From contig OZ026563.1 in assembly GCA_964020155.1 (NCBI GenBank), positions 3,065,440 through 3,129,439 of the forward strand: a DNA stretch of 64,000 nucleotides, given 5' to 3'. Each line of letters begins with the position of its first letter. The stretch's first letter is position 1. Both the position numbers and the translations under genes were made by a program. The notes under the pieces were generated by a model, which saw only the letters and a program-made list of their open reading frames with translations, searched no databases and was not told where the DNA came from. Of the stretch, positions 35,901 through 54,339 are shown piece after piece. This DNA comes from Chondrilla cf. caribensis (taxonomy: Eukaryota; Porifera; Demospongiae; Chondrillida; Chondrillidae).

Positions 35901-38900
35901 CAAATATTAATATACCTTTTCTCTGTCAACTTGCAGTTTCACTGGACGTGTATCCTGACAATGGTGGTAATGTTGAAATGGGATCAAGAATTGTGATTGT
36001 GTGTAGAGTGGTTGGAGTGACTGCTGGGACACAGCTGACCTATTCCTGGACATGCCCTGAATCTGAAGGTTGTGATGCAAGGGAGTATCGCAGAACAAAT
36101 GGCAACATCTTGGAATTGGACACCTTTGGGTATACTTTCTCAAGATTTTTTAGCACGTTCACCTGCACTGTGAATATTGGAGGATCAAATTATACAGCTA
36201 GTAAAAACTATAGTGCCTACTCAGGTATGTGTGTTATGGAGTAGTAATTAAAACCTCGAGATCCAGATGAGACATTTCAGAGTCAAGGTGGTCCTTCTTT
36301 TTTTTACTAACTTCATTAGCTATCTTCATTACTACTCCTAGTCTACTCGATTTTTAGTGGGTGTAATCATTTCATCTAATCTTGAATCATAGATGATCAT
36401 ATGTAAGCAGGTGTATGACAAATATGAATGCTAAGTGGAATTCAGCCTGCTGGGAAAAAGGACAAAAGCGAAAAACCGGCAACTGCTGGACTCGAACCCA
36501 GGGTGTCTGACTAAAGCTGCCATAAACCGCTGAGCCACGAAGCCACCACAGAAACCAGCCTCCACAATTCTCCTTTCATACTAGAGTAGACTAGGAGTAG
36601 TAATGAAGATAGCTAACGAAGTTAGTTAAAAAAGAACATCAACTCGCACAAATCCACACAGCTGTGTGGTCTCGCCGGTGTGAGACTGCAGTTAGCAGTA
36701 CCACCGGTGTAGTATATATGTGTGTATGTGTATATGTATGTAGTATAAGGTGGTCCTTTTATATTAATTTAGGAAATCAGTTAAATTATGGTACTGCTTG
36801 GGGTTAAGGTATCGAAAATAGTAATATTTCTTTTATTTTGCTTACATATTTAATGTGGAATATTACTTCTGCAGGTGGTCCCTCTCTGTCCAATAGGAAT
36901 CCAAACTTTACTCCAACTGCTTATTTTACATTGCCAAAGAATTCTTTTGTGACTGATAGAAACATTACTGGAAAATTATCAACTGCAAATGTCGATGCTC
37001 ATGTTCAATGTGTACATTCTTCTAGTAATACGTCCTGGTCTCTAGATACTGCACCACTGTCAACATCTTCAACTGATAATGTTTTTCAGTCCATTGACTC
37101 CACTGGTAGCCACTTAGTAATATCAGACCTGGCACAATACAGCAATGATGAGTACCAATGCGTGTTGGATAATGGAGAAATTACATACATTGGGATGTTT
37201 ATAAACAATGGAAGTGAGTCTTCTATATACACATATCTTTTTGTAGTCTGTTTGTATATATTATGTCATACATTGTAACATACGTATGGTACGTATGTGT
37301 ACCTTTACTATATTACTGGTTGTTTGATTCTGTTAACAGATTGGATCGTGTTGCTCCTTTGTGTTGTATAAGTATTTGTTGAGACTGCCATGAGTTAAGA
37401 TGTTTTTAGTAAATATATTTATCCCTTGATAAAGCCATGCATACATTGAAGGGTGTCAGTGTACATTAGACTATTTATTGCACTGTACATTGACCACAAA
37501 GTGCATGTCATTGAGTAACTTTGAACGTGTGATGGCATTCTTCGTACTGTTGTATAATTGTTTTCAGAAGCAATTTGCTTCTCCTTCCTTCTTGTGTAGT
37601 TCTCTCCAGTTTGTCTTCTCCCTCAAACCTTCAAACTAGCAGCATCACTGCCACAAGTATGGTGGTTTCCTGGGACAGTGCTAGTGGTGCTAGTGGATAC
37701 TATGTGGGCTATGATAGACAGGGGTTTGGTATTGGCACTAGCACCCCATCCTTGTTTGAAAGAGTTACAGGAGGAACTACAGTGACATTGAGTGGATTGT
37801 CACCAGGTTCCCAGTACAAGGTTACTGTGTGGTCTACAAATGGTGCTGGAGTCAGTGAAGGAAATGCTACAATTTCAAGTACCACTCTTGAACAAGGTGA
37901 GTGGTGTACTTTGGTTTGGAGTTATTTGATGTGGTAGCTCTGTAAACGTATTAACTGACATTTGCTTCACACTGTTCAACATACAGCTCCCTCAGAGCCT
38001 CGTTCTTTCATGATGATCTCGTCAATTTCCACCTCTATTCTTTTCAATTGGATTCCTCCAAAATTCCCCAATGGTGTCATCCATTACATCATTGAGTACA
38101 GCAATAGTAGCATGTTCACTTCACCATCCTCTGTCAACACTAGCACTAGTAGCAACCACTACACACTGGACACCACTGTACTTGAATTTGGAGGTGAAAC
38201 CAACTACTTCAGAGTTGTGGCGGTGAACTCAGCTGGAAGGAGTGAAAGTGTCACAACAGTCAGTGCATGCTATGATACCAGTAAGATTATTAGAGGATGT
38301 GTTCACACAATACCTATTGTACATTTTATTGTTTGTCCCTTCTCCAGGACCCGATCCTCCTTCTGGATTGGATGGCAGTCCATTAAATTTTCCTTTTATA
38401 CGATCTTCTCTGTATCTGTCCTGGAGTGTTCCTGATGATAAAGTGTGTGATGGCAGTGGAATTGGTAACTACACAGTAATGTACAGGAAAAAGAGTGATA
38501 CTGGTGGTGTTTACATGAACATGTCAACCACTACGGCTAACACTGTTCTGACTAATTTGGAGTCATCCACTCTCTATGAAGTGCAGGTAGTTGCTCTTAA
38601 TAAAATTGGAGCAAGTTCAACTTCCAATTCAGTTGATGTGATTAGTTCAAACGGACGTGAGTAGACTCTATAGTGTTCTGCGGATATTTGTTGTGTGAAC
38701 AATGTACATATGTACTCTTTTTGTGATTGGTTTGACATCACTCATACAAAAATGTTAGAGAAATAATTTATTTATTGTTGGTGTGTCTCTGTCTGAATAG
38801 CCCCTGGTCCTCCTGAAAATTTGATGATAACATCCACAACAAATACAAGTATTGCAATAATGTGGAGTCCACCAGCAAACAATGGTGGATTAAATGTGAC

Positions 38901-41900
38901 CAGCTACACTGTGATGGTCTCTGGAGGAACAACAAGTACCACTACTACTACAATGACGTCAACAACTATTAGTGGACTGACTGAAAACACAATGTACACC
39001 ATATTGGTATCAGCTGTGAATTCAGTTGGTTCTGGTTCATCAGCTGAAGTGACTGAAACAACATTTTTGAGTGGTAAATCTATTTAGTTTTCATTTAGTT
39101 GTGTATGAAGATTACATCAAATAGTAGAATCCATATCACTACTTCCTTCACATTGACATACACACATGCTCACCTTTGTATTACATTGTTTTTTGTATTT
39201 GTTCTACGTAGCTCCATCCAGTATCACGGTTACACCTCAAGCCAGGAATGCCACTATAACATGGACCTCTGCTGGTAGCTCATTCTCTGTCACATACAGA
39301 GTGAGAGGAGAGACATCTAGTGCAACAGTCAATGTTTCTGATACAACTGCAATACTAACTGGACTGTCCCCAGTGACCTCTTATGATGTGGAGATCAGAG
39401 GAATAGACTCTAAAGCTAGAATAGGAGAAGTAGGAACTACCATGTTCACCACTTTGCCAGCTGGTTAGTGTGTGTGATTAACAGTACTTATGTACATAAT
39501 GATTATTATAATTATTTAGTAGATGATGATATACATGTGTCTTTACATACTGTGTTGTATTCCCAACTTCACTTTTCAGCACCTGATGCTCCTGAGAACT
39601 TGATGATAACGTCCACAACAAGTACAAGTATTGCAATAATGTGGACTCCACCAGCTAACAATGGTGGAGCAGCTGTGACCGGCTACAGTGTGATGGTCTC
39701 TGGAGGAACAACCAGTACCACTACTACTACAATGACTTCAACAACTATTAGTGGAGTGACTCCAAACACAATGTACACCATATCGGTATCAGCTGTGAAT
39801 TCAGCTGGTCCTGGTTCATCATCTGAAGTGACTGAAACAACATTGTTGAGTGGTAAGAGTATAATTTATTGCTAAACTCTCTCACCTGTGTAGAATATCA
39901 TTTTAATTAGTAATGATATTTATTCAAAATTAATTTGCATCTCAAATTGTAGCTGCCCTGGAATAGTACCTGATTGTTACATCAATGTGTTGTTCATGTG
40001 TCTATGACAGAATTATGCATAATATGTGTGCCTATGCTACATCACCGATATTTAAACAATATAGGATGAAATGTCCCCAAAATAAAGTGTCACATGCAAA
40101 TATATCCCAGGATATACGTTCACTCCTAGGATGAATTGTCACAAAGGAACGAAATTGTAACAATTATCAAAGAAGTAAAAGTATATAGAAAAGTAAAATG
40201 CTCACGCACAAACATCATTAACTTCATTACTGTATATACATATAATATGCGGACAGCCTTGAAATAATCATACATGAAGTTATTACTATTCATTGATGAC
40301 TGATCATGTAGTACCAGAGATAATGAGCTCTGATGCTACATTGAATGTCAGAATAGTTGAACATGTTGAAAGGAATACCAACGGAGGAGTGCATAGCAAG
40401 TGATGTCTGTTAGAACAAATTCAGAAACTGCTTCCTTGAGTATAGAAACATGTGACATCACAGAATGCAGGATCCAAATCAATTGTATTGTAAAATATTT
40501 TACTGAAGATTACGAATACTGTTCCTACCATCTACCTATTCTGACCATCCCTATTTCTTTCCTTCACATTGTTGTGGAGTCATTATCATTTTTCATAGTT
40601 TGAAGATTTTTATTCTACTTTATATTGTATCTGGATGCATTATAAACACATCAAGTGTAAAACAGTTACTTTATGAGATTGTTACTGAATGAGATGACAA
40701 TAAAAGTAAAATCCCTACAATTAGACATAACTTAAGCATTGATAAAGTTGATCATTATTCCAGTAATGTGCAGTACTCATATCTCAGCAAATGATTTTCA
40801 CAGTGATCCTTAATGTGTACATTACAAAACCGTAATACGAACCTTTTCGTGTTCAATACAATTGTTACATCAGTATCTAATTTTCAAATTCAATATATCC
40901 ATCAGATTTTTGAATTTTGGATTAAATAGAAATATGCATTATGTGGCATTGATCTGAAGTACTGTATAGTTATATATCCATTTTCCTGCAGCACCGTTTA
41001 ACATTGAGATCTCAGCTCAATCCCGAAATGCCACAATAACATGGAACGGAGCGGGAGACTACTTCACCATCACATACAGGGTAGAAGGACAGTCTACGGA
41101 AAAATCAGTGAATGCTACCACTAACTCCATAGTGCTGTTGGACCTAACTCCATTGACTTCATATGTTATTCAAATCAGTGGAGCCACTAGAGAGGGAAGA
41201 ATAGGAGAAAGACGCATAGAAGTGTTCACTACTGATGGTCCAGGTAAGTGGAATTATAACACACCACTGTTATCACCTATAAACATCCACCCAACAGGTC
41301 TTTGGCTATCAATCTGTATTATAGTAACACCGCCATCAGGTGGCAAACTGCTGAAGTTTTACTTTGTGTTATTCTATTACTAAGTACCACAAGTGCAAAA
41401 CATACACGTTATACGTATAATTATATGTATATGGCATGGTATGAAAGGTCTATTAATTCAAGTAAGGGTACTTGGCATATTTGTACATTGATGCATATTG
41501 TATTTATATAATATAGGTAGAAAATGGTTGCAAACATGAAATGTAATTATGTAATGTGAATTCTATATACATGTATTAGGCCTGTACAGTATTCACTGTA
41601 TCTGTGTATCATGTTCAAGGGCCCAGAGTGGCAGATATACCTAGTACATTCATGTTATATTATAACATATACACACCTTAATTGTGCTTGTCAATTTAAA
41701 GTATACACTCTAACTTTAAGTTCACTTGGTACGTAGGTATTAATCTGTATTATGTATTCTTTGTAGCTCCTTTACCATTAGTGGTATTTCATGTGGTCAT
41801 TGAATCTGTTACCTCAATCACGGTCTCCTGGGACCCACCACCAAACAGCTATGTATCCTACTACTCCATTACCATCACTGGAGGTGGACAAATTCACACA

Positions 41901-43261
41901 ATGAACACTACAAGTACCTCTGTACAGTGGAGCCAGCTACAGACCAACATTCATTACAATGTATCTATATCAGCAGTCAACCCAAAAGGAGCTTCAACTG
42001 TGACTGTCCAAGTGACCTCACTGTTGGAAGGTAAGGAATGCATGGTTGTGCGCCTGACAGCTACTAACTCATTAGCTGTACATATACTGTACAAACAGTA
42101 CATGCAGTATACATGCATGCAGAGTAAGCGATAAAGTATCAAGATAAGCACATTCATATACCGTATCTTGATACTTTGTACTGTATGCATTTGAGTACAT
42201 TATGTAGTCTACCCTACATGTTCTAAGGAGGACATATACAATACTTACAACAATGTACAGCATGTATTCAGAATGATAAATTTCCATTGTTATAACTATG
42301 GTTGACAAACAGAAGGACTTAGTATTCACTCCTGGGTGCTTGTTCAATTTCTACTACCACGAATGTGTTTGTTTATCTGCCACAGCACTTGATTTGACAA
42401 ACAAATTATCCACCACTATATCCCAATGTAATTATATTATTATTCAAACGCTAATTATTGTCTAGGTAATCTGCCAGACTCGTTCATATACCATAAATTT
42501 GAAAATAAATTGCAGCAGATTAACGAGAGTTTACTGATAAGTACATATGTTCCCCTAAATCCTGATTTACCACAAACTCTCCCCGAGTCAACACTCTGTC
42601 ACATGACTCAGCACGGCACTGTGTGATTTCCCTCGACCTTCATTATGTATAAAGTAATGACTACCACACTTGTAATCAGCTGACTTGCCCAATTGAAGAA
42701 ACACACCCGGATGAAGGATAATTTGGGACTGACTCAATGTCACTTGTAATATAAAGATAATCAGGTTGTAGTTCCTTGTACGTTTTTGTTTATCACAGTA
42801 TTTGTCAAGGCAAATGACATACGTTTTATGTACCTTATAACCTTATTTCCAGAGTCTTCATCAGATTCTACTGCTCAGAATACCAACTCTCCTGGTGTCA
42901 CAATTGGTGTGGCCATTGGTTGTATTGCAGCTACCCTGGTTATCACTCTTGGAATTGTGGGATTAATTTTCATTCTTTGCAAGAAGCGAAAATCAAATGA
43001 GACGTTCAGCACTGAAAGGTATGCGCACACATACTTTCTACTGTCCACTCTGTAACATTATGACAAATTCACATACAAATGTTCTGTTGGAACCTAGCTG
43101 TTTTAACAGCTACGTCATGCATAATATTGTGTCAACAGGGAGTTAAGACATTCTTGTTTTATTACAGGAAAGATACATCAGTAGTGTATGAATCACCAGG
43201 TGATTATGAAGAATTTGTTAAGGTTCGAGATAATCCATCCTATGAAAAAGTTTACCTGTGA
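32975..43261 (+). CDS. Receptor gene C: SP-Ig-Ig-FN3(x8)-TM-tail, complete
   Basis: Predicted 1056-aa paralogue of gene B. Exons: 32975-33008 (leader MLLLKFCILLA), 34768-34803 (linker), 35937-36224 (Ig-like 1), 36875-37213 (Ig-like 2), FN3 exons 37600-37896, 37987-38280, 38348-38656, 38801-39073, 39212-39463, 39580-39852, 40992-41243 and 41767-42030, membrane exon 42853-43018, tail 43168-43261 (TGA). Total 3171 nt, in frame. FN3-3 is four residues longer than in B (extra PLNFPFI-type segment), a feature shared with D. Ig-like 2 is two residues shorter than in B. The tail after the splice is identical to B's: YESP, DYEEF, NPSYEKVYL. The membrane segment has Val where A and B have Glu (GIVGLIF vs GIEGLIF). 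Introns hold three mobile insertions absent from B. Confidence 0.88.
34188..34728. mobile_element. TIR element (541 bp) in intron 1 of gene C
   Basis: Ends TACTGTATATTCCCTAAT and ATTAGGGAATATACGGTA are near-perfect inverse complements. Gene B lacks the insert at the corresponding site (about 21826). A related copy with a decayed right end lies at 57893-58426, in front of pseudogene D. Confidence 0.72.
35539..35883. mobile_element. MITE (345 bp) with 8-bp target duplication before Ig-like 1 of gene C
   Basis: AAGTAGAT flanks the insert at 35531-35538 and 35884-35891; gene B has one related site. Internal ends show inverted similarity (gatagttcgttcgattccaa near 35581; ttggaatcgaatgaactatc near 35860). 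Non-coding. Confidence 0.65.
36297..36746 (-). mobile_element. tRNA-like SINE-bearing element, copy 2, in gene C intron
   Basis: The 12-mer AAGGTGGTCCTT occurs at both borders (36285-36296 and 36747-36758) and once at the empty site in gene B (near 23180). Inside, an inverted pair of about 47 bp (actaacttcattagctatct at left, complement at about 36600-36645) encloses a tRNA-like core read on the minus strand. The B-box is at 36488-36499 and the A-box near 36530-36541. The right end has a TGTA-type simple repeat (36700-36740). Confidence 0.72.
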
Positions 43262-44948
43262 CGTACAACAAAGATGAACATGTATGTATGAGAGTGTGCA
43301 TGTGCTGGATAGCTTCGATCATTGACAACTGTTTAATAGGCATATTTATGGAATATACTTTGTAACAATCATTAGTATGCATGGTACATTGTAATTTAAT
43401 ATTGGAATTAAGACAAAATTAACTGTACATGGGCATGGCTGGCCTTATAATACAGCACATTGTGTCCATTTCATGGTCAACACAGAACATAATATACCAA
43501 TGGCATGCAATATATAGTACTATTTGTACACTTTTAATTTATTAAGTGCTTTATGTACATGGATGTACTATACACCTTAATGGTTATAATATGTATGCCT
43601 CATGAGCATAGTAGAACAAAGATGAACATGTATGTGAGAGAGGCTACACATGGTTGATACTTTTGATCATTTTATAACTATTTAATAAACATAAATTAAA
43701 TATGGAATATGCTTTGTAACATCATTAGTGTGGTGCTTTGTAGTTCGGTCTAATTTAATGTATTTATATAATTTAATATTGGAATAAAGACAAAATTAAC
43801 TGTACATGAGCATAGAAGAATCCCCCTCATGAAGAAGATGATGGAGCACTATAATTATTGATTTCCCAACCTTGAATGATGAAGCTAAAGTTGAATTGAT
43901 TCTGACTGCTGCATGTCAAAGTCCACCAATTATGAAGACGATCTATACTATGTGGACTGACAGATTTTGTTCCTGATCATGTTTTTTTGCCTATGTATAG
44001 TTTTTGTCTGACTATAAGCGCTTCATTGGACAATATGTCCTAGTGTCTGTAATGTTGACATATTGTACTATAATAATTATCTATCTATCTATATTATGTA
44101 TTCCTCGTGTAAGCTAATGGTCTCAATATTACAAATTATGCCTCATGAGCTCGAGTACAAGCGATCCATTAATGCTTCATATTCACACCTCTCCAATGTA
44201 CAGTGAATTCTAGTTAGTCCACTACCGCTTTATTTGCCAACCCTTTCAATCCGTTACAATTTCCCAGTGCCAATATAATATTATTGTACAGGCACCAATG
44301 AATATCCAGTTTTAATCTGCCAAACGTGTTAATTCACCATATATGCTTCGAAAATAAATTGCAGCAGATTAACGAGTATTCACTGTACATACTACCGTAT
44401 AGCGGGAAATATTCGCGGGACAAAATTTTCGCAGATTTCGCAGTTTAATTGTCTAACATCCGTGAAAATTTTATCCACGAACTAGGTGTTCTCGCTGTTC
44501 TGTTGCGTGACTTTGGCCAGCATCCGCGAAAATTTTATCTGCGAATTTTCATTTTTGGAGCCATCTGCGAAAATTTTGTCCCGTGAAAATTTCTTGCTAT
44601 ACGGTATATACATGGTTAGAGGTGTTGATGTCATGACCAGTCAATACAATGTCATAAGTATGTATCCATGCATAAAGCACATTAAAGCAGCTATAATATA
44701 TACCTGCAGGACATGTACAGTCATATGCATAATCACATGCATAATATTATATAAATACCTTTAATTTTGTGCGCATAATATTATGTATAACAATAGCACT
44801 ACATGTATAGTAATATTAATACTTACATACAGTATTTACATGCAGTGACCTTTAATTATGTTACAGTTCTATATACAACAATAGCTGTTGATGTCTGTAG
44901 TCCATTCAAGCATAGAGAGAACAATGGGAAGTTTATATTATGATTTGT
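43262..44948. other. Intergenic interval between convergent gene C and COQ2
   Basis: Contains the gene C 3' flank; a second degenerate copy of that flank begins near 43612 (agaacaaagatgaacatgta...taataaac), giving an AATAAA at 43684-43689 that may serve as the poly(A) signal. A MITE with ends TACCGTATAGCGGGAAATAT and complement spans 44393-44606. Another repeat fragment lies at about 44205-44390. No gene seen. Confidence 0.55.
44393..44606. mobile_element. MITE between gene C and COQ2
   Basis: Inverted ends TACCGTATAGCGGG and its imperfect complement ending CTATACGGTA. Arms extend about 40 bp with the internal motif ACAAAATTTTCGCAG / CTGCGAAAATTTTGT. Same family as 21574-21775. Confidence 0.65.
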
Positions 44949-51924
<6,976 letters not shown>

Positions 51925-52012
51925 TGTAGTCTCGCGTAGCCCAGAACGGAAACAATTACCTCGCTAACGCTCGGTAATTATGACGTCTGCGGCCGGCGAG
52001 AAGGGGTCTGGT

Positions 52013-52093
52013 TGTTCCGTCCCAAGTTGACTTACGGGCACTTAAAAGGCGTCGGAGTCAACTTGGGACTGGGAGTTGACTTGGGACGGAACA
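52013..52093. repeat. 81-bp inverted repeat
   Basis: TGTTCCGTCCCAAGTTGACT at 52013-52032 and its exact complement at 52074-52093. A related stretch (agtcaacttgggacggaaca) occurs within the element upstream of gene B near 18635, so this is a dispersed mini-foldback. Confidence 0.7.
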
Positions 52094-52103
52094 TCTGGTC
52101 AAC

Positions 52104-52152
52104 CATAGACACTCTAAACTACGTAACGGTTACGTAGTTTAGAGTGTCTATG
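52104..52152. mobile_element. 49-bp perfect palindrome with 7-bp target duplication
   Basis: Two 24-nt arms around a single G. The left arm begins CATAGACACTCTAAACTACG, identical to the terminus of the 47129-50157 element (right end, complemented). GGTCAAC flanks it at 52097-52103 and 52153-52159. Identical ends plus the same duplication length indicate a minimal mobilised derivative, essentially two terminal repeats and nothing else. Confidence 0.8.
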
Positions 52153-52255
52153 GGTCAACAGCCCGTACCGATTTCGTTTCAGGCGTCAATGTGTTAAGCC
52201 ACAGGAACGCAAATTATCGCGTACATAAACTATCCGAATCTATCCGCAGTCGCCG

Positions 52256-53814
52256 TAGTCTGACGTAGCCCAGACCCTTCCGGCCTCCATTTTATTACGG
52301 CGCGGAAAGGGTCTGGTACATTTCCTATACCTGGCTTGTTCCGCCCACGTTCTCTTCAAGGTGTGAAGATCATAACTTAACACCGATAAGTGTTACTATC
52401 AAACGTGTGATGTTTATTTGCGATTTTGACAATTTTGACATAGATCTAAAACTAGAGTTTCCCGAATTCCCATTCAATATAGCGGGTTTTCTGAGGTCTA
52501 AATACCAGTTTTTGCTCGACATCTTCCTTAACGCGTTGCAAGGCACGGACATCATGCTGAATATCGCCTAGAAATTCGGCCCGTGGAAGAAATCGTGCCA
52601 TCTGGTCAATCATGAGAGAAGCTAATGGTGTTACAAATCGACGAAATCGACTATGCTCTTGTGTATCCTCCAAGGCGGTCGAAGACACTAACAGTCGATA
52701 AAAAAAGGGACTTCCCAAACCAGTCGGCAACGATACAAAGACATTTCCGGAGACAAATGTTCAATGGCCGAAAACGGTTCTTCTATCAAGCACTGGTATC
52801 CGTGATCATTCGCTACTTCGCCGATTAAATCTCTAGTTACAACCGCTAGAGCAGCTGCCTTCGTCGTTACAATGATTATAACAACAAGCGGTGAATTTCA
52901 AAGCGTCACATCAATAATTCACTCCCCCCAGATTCCAGGGGTATTGAACATCGTCACCTGCGAAATGTACCAGACCCTTTCCGCGCCGTAATAAAATGGA
53001 GGCCGGAAGGGTCTGGGCTACGTCAGACTACGGGCCGAATTTCTAGGCGATATTCAGCATGATGTCCGTGCCTTGCAACGCGTTAAGGAAGATGTCGAGC
53101 AAAAACTGGTATTTAGACCTCAGAAAACCCGCTATATTGAATGGGAATTCGGGAAACTCTAGTTTTAGATCTATGTCAAAATTGTCAAAATCGCAAATAA
53201 ACATCACACGTTTGATAGTAACACTTATCGGTGTTAAGTTATGATCTTCACACCTTGAAGAGAACGTGGGCGGAACAAGCCAGGTATAGGAAATGTACCA
53301 GACCCTTTCCGCGCCGTAATAAAATGGAGGCCGGAAGGGTCTGGGCTACGTCAGACTATTCGGCCCGTGGAAGAAATCGTGCCATCTGGTCAATCATGAG
53401 AGAAGCTAATGGTGTTACAAATCGACGAAATCGACTATGCTCTTGTGTATCCTCCAAGGCGGTCGAAGACACTAACAGTCGATAAAAAAAGGGACTTCCC
53501 AAACCAGTCGGCAACGATACAAAGACATTTCCGGAGACAAATGTTCAATGGCCGAAAACGGTTCTTCTATCAAGCACTGGTATCCGTGATCATTCGCTAC
53601 TTCGCCGATTAAATCTCTAGTTACAACCGCTAGAGCAGCTGCCTTCGTCGTTACAATGATTATAACAACAAGCGGTGAATTTCAAAGCGTCACATCAATA
53701 ATTCACTCCCCCCAGATTCCAGGGGTATTGAACATCGTCACCTGCGAAATGTACCAGACCCTTTCCGCGCCGTAATAAAATGGAGGCCGGAAGGGTCTGG
53801 GCTACGTCAGACTA
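52256..53814. mobile_element. TIR transposon plus inverted-circle copy (9-bp target duplication)
   Basis: Flanked by CAGTCGCCG at 52247-52255 and 53815-53823. A basic 775-bp element is 52256-53030 with terminal repeats of about 68 bp beginning TAGTCTGACGTAGCCCAGAC. After its right end come 53031-53358, the exact inverse of 52256-52583, and 53359-53814, a direct copy of 52575-53030. The internal 9-mer TTCGGCCCG (52575-52583) appears at both new junctions (inverted 53031-53039; direct 53359-53367). Lengths agree exactly (328 and 447 bp). The 9-bp duplication is compatible with Mutator-like elements, but no transposase is seen. Confidence 0.82.
52452..52980 (-). pseudogene. Coding-like fragment inside the 775-bp element
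   Basis: The minus strand reads with protein-like composition: upstream frame VVTRDLIGEVANDHG...EMSLYRCRLVWEVPFF (about 52880-52700), then a second frame from 52730 giving SSTALEDTQEHSRF...LGDIQHDVRALQRVKEDVEQ to a stop near 52452. Family not recognised. Possibly a captured host gene segment or a decayed transposon gene. Duplicated in part at 53058-53160 (inverted) and 53385-53700. Confidence 0.35.
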
Positions 53815-53823
53815 CAGTCGCCG

Positions 53824-54339
53824 TGTAGTCGATGTGTCATGTCAGCAACGGTTGCGATTGATTGTTGCTTCTGTATAACCTGAAATCTGAAATCCAGTGG
53901 GAATGAAAAGAAAAACACAAGGTTACACAAGATTGCATGTATGGGAATAGAAGAAATGTTGGAGAACCTTCTATATTCCGTTCAAGACATTCGCGAAATT
54001 TTGTGGAAAGACGACGCCTGGCTTTGCTACAGTTGCCAGAGTGATTTGACGGTTAGAAAGACTCCACGTTCTGTAAGACACGCTCATATTTCGTGTCGAA
54101 GAAAGGGCCACGTAAATAGCAGGTTTACTGTACCCAGTCGCTAAAGATAAAGATACGGAGGTGTCATTCCAGTTCAAAATAGACATTATGGTTTCTACTT
54201 GTTTTTTGAACTCCTTCGGGCCAAGTATACCGGCGACTTCGAAGAAAACACGCGTGGTATCGGTTTCACCCATCTCCTATTGCTCACTGAATGCTTCCTT
54301 CCATTTCACGTTACTAACGCGTTTTAGCAATGAATTTCA
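53824..54339. other. Interval with two overlapping ORFs, no secure gene
   Basis: A 67-codon plus ORF (53941-54144, with CYSCQSDL) and a 100-codon minus ORF (53971-54273, MGETDTTRVFFEVAGILG start) overlap. Neither has a recognised domain. The interval lies between the TIR transposon and the transposase and might include transposon UTR. Confidence 0.3.
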
